A DNA stretch of 23,593 bases, from positions 1 through 23,593 of IMG/VR virus record IMGVR_UViG_3300048027_000059. One strand, 5' to 3'. Numbering within the stretch: the first letter of the stretch is position 1; every line of letters begins with the position of its first letter. The position numbers and the translations under genes were made by a program. The stretch comes from a virus. The notes under the pieces were generated by a model. That model saw nothing but the letters and a program-made list of their open reading frames with translations. It was not told the DNA's origin and did not search any database. Positions 19,779 through 23,593 of the stretch are shown one piece after another.

Positions 19779-20038
19779 CCAAAGCAAAGCCTAAAAGCCG
19801 AAAGTCTGGCCCAAGCTTATCAGTAGGGCGCGGAGAAAAGCTGTCTGTTAAACGTGGCGGTGGTTTAACGGCCAAGGGTAGGGCAAAGTATAACAAGGCC
19901 ACAGGAAGCAATCTCAAGGCTCCTGCGCCTAGTCCAAAGACAAAAAAAGAGAAGGCCCGTAAAAAGTCATTCTGCGCCAGATCACAAGGTTGGACGGGTG
20001 AACGGGGCAAGGCTGCGCGTAAAAGGTGGAAGTGTTAG
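19775..20038 (+). CDS. DUF6321-like basic protein
   Basis: An 87-residue, very basic protein starting with GTG in a GTGA overlap. The core reads 'GGGLTAKGRAKYNKATGSNL', 'KAPAPSPKTKKEKARKKSFC' and 'ARSQGWTG' with a 'RKRWKC' end. This 'GGGLTAKGRAKYN.ATGS.LK.P.P.PKTK...A.RRKSFCAR..G' signature is highly conserved in marine phages and, to my recollection, labelled DUF6321. The function is unknown. The strong charge and conserved Cys suggest nucleic-acid binding or a structural role in the capsid. Confidence 0.82.
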   Translation: MTKAKPKSRKSGPSLSVGRGEKLSVKRGGGLTAKGRAKYNKATGSNLKAPAPSPKTKKEKARKKSFCARSQGWTGERGKAARKRWKC

Positions 20039-21106
20039 ATGTCTGGTCGTGGATTAAGAGCAGTTAGCGATCTTGGGCAAACCTTGCTTGGTTATTTGTT
20101 AAAAGCTGATGATATTGTGGCGAATACGCCTCAAAAGCAAATGGCAAAGCGGATCTTGCAAATGCGAGAGCAAGGTAATGCTTCAGCGGTTACAGATGAA
20201 ATGATGAACCAAGCAGATCCGCAAACAATGTTTAATTATACTCCGATGACTATGGACACGGCCTCAAGAATGGATCGCGCCAGAGCGCTTGGTTTCATCC
20301 CAGAGGAAAGACAATTTCATGGTTCATCTTCCCACGGGGATATAGATAGATTTGCCTTTGATGATCCAGAGCGTCCGATCTACACATCAAGCAACCCAGC
20401 AGTTTCTAATACATACACCGACAGAACAGACAGCGGTATGTATGATTTGTTGGTAAATCGCGGTGATCCTTTTGATTTCTCAGTAGACGCCAGTGGCGCA
20501 CATTACAGAGGTTTAAACCCATATATTAGGGCCGATGATGGAAATCAATTGTTCAATCATTTTCAAAAATCTGGAGTTGACATAGATACTGATAGCGAAA
20601 CGCCTTTGCAGTTTCCATTATCTGATGTTTTGACAGGGAAAGATGATGATCCCGACATTTTAAAAAGAATTGATTTTTTGCAGGGCGTAACGGGTTCAAC
20701 GCCTAATGAGATACCATTATCTCCTATGTCTACTGATACAATTGCAAACGCAATGCTTGACACTATGGAGATCCCTTCATCTCAAGATGGTGGAAGAATT
20801 ACATATGGCCGATTAGAAAACATTATTGATCGTGGCCCATATTCCCCGCGTCCTGATGAGGTTCCAGACATTTACAAGGATTATAAAGATTTTCAAGCAG
20901 CGGCAAGAAGCCCATCCACTGACCAAATCATAACTGATGCAACTAGAGTTAGGTCAAGGTTTGCGAGGTTTGATCCTGCGTTTTCTCATTTAAAAAATCT
21001 TACTGCTGCCGGTTTGCCAGTAAGTGTTGGTCTTTCATATTTGTTGAATGACCCCGACACTACAGAAAAAGAAATAGAGCAATATCTTGCAGAGGTTAAG
21101 GGCTAA
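20039..21106 (+). CDS. ADP-ribosyltransferase-like protein (polyvalent-protein type)
   Basis: A 355-residue protein with AGGTGGAAG upstream of its ATG. Residues about 77-160 match the ART domain seen in phage polyvalent proteins: MDRARALGF, then FHGSS (93-97, with His94 as candidate NAD-binding His), 'GDIDRFAFDDP' and 'PIYTSSNPAVSNTYTD' (114-128, with Tyr115 and Ser as NAD-site residues). A catalytic Glu of the H-Y-E type is not obvious from eye inspection. The C-terminal 200 residues are mixed helical. If active it would transfer ADP-ribose from NAD to host targets. The next gene starts in a TAATG junction. Confidence 0.68.
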   Translation: MSGRGLRAVSDLGQTLLGYLLKADDIVANTPQKQMAKRILQMREQGNASAVTDEMMNQADPQTMFNYTPMTMDTASRMDRARALGFIPEERQFHGSSSHGDIDRFAFDDPERPIYTSSNPAVSNTYTDRTDSGMYDLLVNRGDPFDFSVDASGAHYRGLNPYIRADDGNQLFNHFQKSGVDIDTDSETPLQFPLSDVLTGKDDDPDILKRIDFLQGVTGSTPNEIPLSPMSTDTIANAMLDTMEIPSSQDGGRITYGRLENIIDRGPYSPRPDEVPDIYKDYKDFQAAARSPSTDQIITDATRVRSRFARFDPAFSHLKNLTAAGLPVSVGLSYLLNDPDTTEKEIEQYLAEVKG

Positions 21107-22383
21107 TGTCTGGATTTATAGATTGGCTAATGTCTAACAGAGGCGCTTTACAGCCAGAAAACCGTGATCCGCGTGAAAGTATCGGTAGACAGTATTTAAG
21201 AGAGGCTGCATCAGATTTGAATGATGCTGTAAATGCTTACGAAGTACCTTCAATGAACCCTGTTTTTACACTGCCAAAGTTACTTCTTGCGTTAGATCCT
21301 GCAATTAGATCAGGAACAGGTGCGGCAGTATCAACGGCTCAATCTCTTTCTGAAGGGTTCCCATTTTTTCAAGATGAAAAATCAAGTGACAGAATGGGCC
21401 GTGATTTAATTGCGTTAGTTGATGAAAGCCCCGTTGAAATGATGGTCGCGCCTTATGCGGGCATATTAGATAAAGCTGGTGAGTTTGGTTCTATGGTTAA
21501 GAGATCACGGCCATATCTTCTTGGCGATACATTGGAGGGAAACCCTGATGTTATGAATTTGCCAGAAAAGGGCAGACCGGCAGCAGTAGGTATTCCAGAT
21601 GAGGGCAGATTTTCTTCTAGGCCAATTGCTGAAGTGCAGAGCGCATCTCGCAATTATATGAATGAAGCTGGCATAGATATTCCAGAATATATTGAATACC
21701 CAGAATTAGATCAGCAGCGGGCCAAATATATCGCAGCAGCGTATGAGCGCATGAAGCACGATCCAGACAACCCAGATGTAAAAGCAGCATATGAGGCTCT
21801 TAAAAACGAAACTATGGCGCAGTATGAAGCGCTAAGAGATACGGGAATAGATTTTAAGTTTTTGCGCGAAGGCCAGACAGATCCATATGCAAAAAGTCCC
21901 GCGATGGGTTATCAGGATGTTGTGGAAAACAAGGAATTGACTGTATTTCCTACTGACTTTGGCTACGGATCTGGCGAATTTGATGCATCAGACAACCCGT
22001 TATTAGGTTTTGTAGGTCAGGTTGGCGATAAAGAAGATGCTGTTGCTAATGACGCTTTCCGCGTTGTGCATGATATGTTTGGGCATTTAGGCGCAGGAAA
22101 CCCGCAGTTTAGAGCAAAAGGTGAAGAACGCGCTTGGTTAGAGCATAGCAGGATGTTTAGTCCAGAAGCCCGAAAGGCTATGACAACTGAAACACGCGGT
22201 CAAAATAGCTGGTTAAATAGCGGGCCATTTGCAGATCAGAATGCTACCGCTTTAGGCGCTGACACAGTGTTTGCCGATCAGAAAGCCGGTTTGCTGCCAG
22301 ATTGGGCTGTAGATCCACAGGGTATGCCCAAAGGCATTGAGCGTGATGAGCTAGACGAAATTATTAAGAAGTGGGGCAGATAA
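21106..22383 (+). CDS. HDxFGH-motif protein, putative metal-dependent enzyme (polyvalent-protein module)
   Basis: A 425-residue protein. Residues 1-170 are poorly conserved helical sequence with a possible membrane-active stretch. Residues about 172-260 form a helical linker (PIAEVQSASRNYMNE, YIAAAYERMKHDPDNP). Residues about 280-375 hold the conserved core: 'ANDAFRVVHDMFGH' (His322, Asp323, Phe325, Gly326, His327), 'KGEERAWLEHSRMF' (Glu340/Glu341, Trp344, His347) and TTETRGQNSW (360-369). This box recurs in giant phage polyvalent proteins. HDxFGH followed by acidic residues also resembles the iron site of aromatic amino-acid hydroxylases (HDxxGH...E). The similarity is by motif only. Confidence 0.65.
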   Translation: MSGFIDWLMSNRGALQPENRDPRESIGRQYLREAASDLNDAVNAYEVPSMNPVFTLPKLLLALDPAIRSGTGAAVSTAQSLSEGFPFFQDEKSSDRMGRDLIALVDESPVEMMVAPYAGILDKAGEFGSMVKRSRPYLLGDTLEGNPDVMNLPEKGRPAAVGIPDEGRFSSRPIAEVQSASRNYMNEAGIDIPEYIEYPELDQQRAKYIAAAYERMKHDPDNPDVKAAYEALKNETMAQYEALRDTGIDFKFLREGQTDPYAKSPAMGYQDVVENKELTVFPTDFGYGSGEFDASDNPLLGFVGQVGDKEDAVANDAFRVVHDMFGHLGAGNPQFRAKGEERAWLEHSRMFSPEARKAMTTETRGQNSWLNSGPFADQNATALGADTVFADQKAGLLPDWAVDPQGMPKGIERDELDEIIKKWGR

Positions 22384-22961
22384 TGAGAAAGGGTTTACGG
22401 CAAGCTTCACAGTTAGCAAAAGGCTTGCTTGATTTGTTTCATTACTCTGACGAAGTGCGGCCAGTTATTGATCCATTGCAACATCTGAGCAATCCCAATA
22501 TTCGCGGTATGGAGCGTGAGTTGGCATATGGAACGAGGTTATCAAAGTATGGTGAAGTGCCAGAGGTAATTTATGATCCTTACCCGCCACAATCTTATTT
22601 TGGAACATCAAGCTACTCTCCCGAAACTGGTTTAGGTGATGTTGTCCACAAAACAACGGCTGATGAAGAAGCTTTCTACGATGTATCCGATGATTTAAAA
22701 AAGTTTATGCCTTTGGCGCGTGAAGAAGTGATGGACAGATTAACGGAGTTTGATAAGAAATTTACACCTTATGAGGTCAACCTGATGGTGCAAGGCAGGG
22801 CCATGAGTTTAGCAAAAGAGGCTAAATACTTGGGTCTTAGCAATAGAAAATACAGGCCAGACGTATATACTCAATTTAACGAAGTGATCCCGCAAGAGGT
22901 TCAACCGTTAGGGCAAGAAATGATGTCATTGGTGGAATACCTAGAGAGCATAAAAAAATGA
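22383..22961 (+). CDS. Second ADP-ribosyltransferase-like protein
   Basis: A 192-residue protein starting at the ATG of a TAATG junction with GTGGGG upstream; GTG at 22371 is the alternative. Motifs follow the order of another ART-like module found in phage polyvalent proteins: LFHYS (18-22), VIDP (28-31), RGMERE (41-46), YFG (72-74), ETGLG (81-85) and FYDVSDD (98-104). The second half is helical ('LAREEVMDRLTEFDKKFT'). In related modules the sequence is 'HYS...LDP...G..G.ER.R...YYG...E.GLG...YD...DP'. Catalytic Glu and target are unknown. It follows the HDxFGH gene and ends in an ATGA overlap. Confidence 0.65.
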   Translation: MRKGLRQASQLAKGLLDLFHYSDEVRPVIDPLQHLSNPNIRGMERELAYGTRLSKYGEVPEVIYDPYPPQSYFGTSSYSPETGLGDVVHKTTADEEAFYDVSDDLKKFMPLAREEVMDRLTEFDKKFTPYEVNLMVQGRAMSLAKEAKYLGLSNRKYRPDVYTQFNEVIPQEVQPLGQEMMSLVEYLESIKK

Positions 22962-23131
22962 CAGTATATGAGATAGAAGTTGATGATATGGGGCTGGGCT
23001 TAATGCGCAGTGACCCATTTTATAAAAGCATTGATGTAGTGAGTGAAAAGCCTACCGGCACAATGCAGAAGCGTTATTTAGTAAAAGTTGTTGAGCGAGA
23101 AGAAAACGCATATTACGCAAAAAGCGTTTAA
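22958..23131 (+). CDS. Small protein coupled to the second ART-like gene
   Basis: A 57-residue protein whose ATG overlaps the previous stop (ATGA). The sequence MTVYEIEVDDMGLGLMRSDP continues with 'FYKSIDVVSEKPTGTMQKRY' and ends 'LVKVVEREENAYYAKSV'. It reads as a small beta-rich soluble protein. No family is recognised. Because it is coupled to an ART-like gene it could be an immunity or folding partner, but nothing in the sequence proves that. Confidence 0.65.
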   Translation: MTVYEIEVDDMGLGLMRSDPFYKSIDVVSEKPTGTMQKRYLVKVVEREENAYYAKSV

Positions 23132-23185
23132 CCTTGGGTTCTCAGCTAAAGTATGATAAAAGTAAGCCAATCTTAGGAGAGTTAC

Positions 23186-23593
23186 ATGGCGATCACAACT
23201 TACGCAGAGTTACAAACTGCGATTGGCGATTGGCTAAACCGCGCCGATCTTGACCAAAAGATACCTGATTTTATTCGGTTGGCTGAAAGCACGTTAAATG
23301 ATGTTCTGCGATCTGCTGATATGGTTACGCAATCAACATCTATAGCAATTACGAGTGGCCGCGCTACATTGCCAGCAGATGCTTTAGAGATTGTGTACGC
23401 GCAAGTAGCGTCATCTGAGGATGAGCCATTAGAGCAAATTACACCGCAGCAGCTTACAATGCTACGCAGAACGCGCACAAGAAACACCGCAAATCCTAGA
23501 TTTTACGCAATTGTTGGCCGTGATATAGTGGTCACTCCGACACCGGCATCTGGATCTTTGGATTTGGATTATTATCAAAGATTGCCAGTTTTG
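23186..23593 (+). CDS. Tail-adaptor (head-tail connection) protein, 3' end outside window
   Basis: 136 codons are open to the end of the window. The ATG follows TTAGGAGAGTTAC, one of the best ribosome sites here. The sequence begins MAITTYAELQTAIGDWLNRA, then 'DQKIPDFIRLAESTLNDVLR', 'ITSGRATLPADALEIVYAQV' and 'RFYAIVGRDIVVTPTPASGS'. This is the common phage adaptor layout: helix 'YAEL...I..WLNR.DL...IPDFI.LAE..(L/I)N..LR', then 'LP.D.LE...' and 'Y...G..I...P'. It would sit below the portal and bind the tail. A 54-base gap precedes it. Confidence 0.85.
   Translation, partial: MAITTYAELQTAIGDWLNRADLDQKIPDFIRLAESTLNDVLRSADMVTQSTSIAITSGRATLPADALEIVYAQVASSEDEPLEQITPQQLTMLRRTRTRNTANPRFYAIVGRDIVVTPTPASGSLDLDYYQRLPVL

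Noticed and set aside
23132-23185. Promoter in the 54-base gap before the adaptor gene (TATGAT)
   Set aside because: No -35 at acceptable spacing was found; only the ribosome site is convincing.
1-23593. CRISPR array, tRNA genes, integrase or transposase
   Set aside because: No regular spaced repeats, no cloverleaf sequences and no recombinase or transposase motifs were seen on reading both strands; faint tRNA-like structures could still be missed without a scan.

Overview
The window is a contiguous stretch of a tailed double-stranded DNA phage genome, or of a prophage. It is AT-leaning by eye and packed with short, overlapping genes. Diagnostic genes are a P22-like portal, an acidic scaffold, an SU10/DUF5309-type major capsid protein, both terminase subunits, a short-tail-type adaptor, a GTA-type three-helix holin and a T7-lysozyme-like amidase. 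Many of the small proteins (the basic CxxC protein after terL, the SFCAR-motif protein, the MxxI-WKIMPR membrane protein) look like ones I know from marine phages. This suggests a podovirus-like phage of a marine alphaproteobacterium. The taxonomic guess rests on family resemblance only. Both ends are cut inside genes. The gene at the right edge (adaptor) and the one at the left edge (a helical internal or ejection protein running into the portal) would join through the missing tail genes if the genome is circular.

Layout. Positions 1-5340 (+) hold the end of a large helical virion protein, portal, a small linker gene, scaffold and capsid. Positions 5394-8013 (+) hold small head or tail accessory genes and then a lysis block: TM/coiled-coil protein, C-terminally anchored protein, 2-TM holin candidate, 3-TM holin and amidase. 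Positions 8023-8116 form the convergent boundary, with a good leftward terminator. Positions 8137-11446 (-) hold about eleven small early-type genes in three transcription units, each with its own promoter. Positions 11566-11991 (+) are an isolated rusA. Positions 11967-15166 (-) hold a recombination and DNA-metabolism block: HNH protein, PD-(D/E)XK-like protein, DUF1367-like protein, ParB/Srx-like protein, ssb, ssDNA-annealing protein and a small helical protein. Positions 15254-16715 (+) hold a small HTH regulator and a replication pair, closed by a strong terminator. Positions 16863-18400 (+) are terS and terL. Positions 18441-23131 (+) are a late accessory region, and an adaptor gene starts at 23186.

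The most unusual region is 20039-22961. Three consecutive, translationally coupled genes carry enzyme-like modules of the kind usually fused into giant phage polyvalent proteins: an ADP-ribosyltransferase-like domain, a protein with a His-Asp-x-Phe-Gly-His motif reminiscent of iron-dependent hydroxylases, and a second ART-like domain. They lie among virion genes, so they may be packaged and injected effectors.

A second coherent signal is regulatory. Three leftward promoters carry the same octamer TGTAG(T/G)CT immediately after the -35 box. A fourth copy sits in the divergent region in front of the small HTH gene at 15254, so this gene may be the regulator of a four-site regulon. The leftward transcripts also carry three short hairpins with UNCG tetraloops. 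No integrase, tRNA or CRISPR array was seen.
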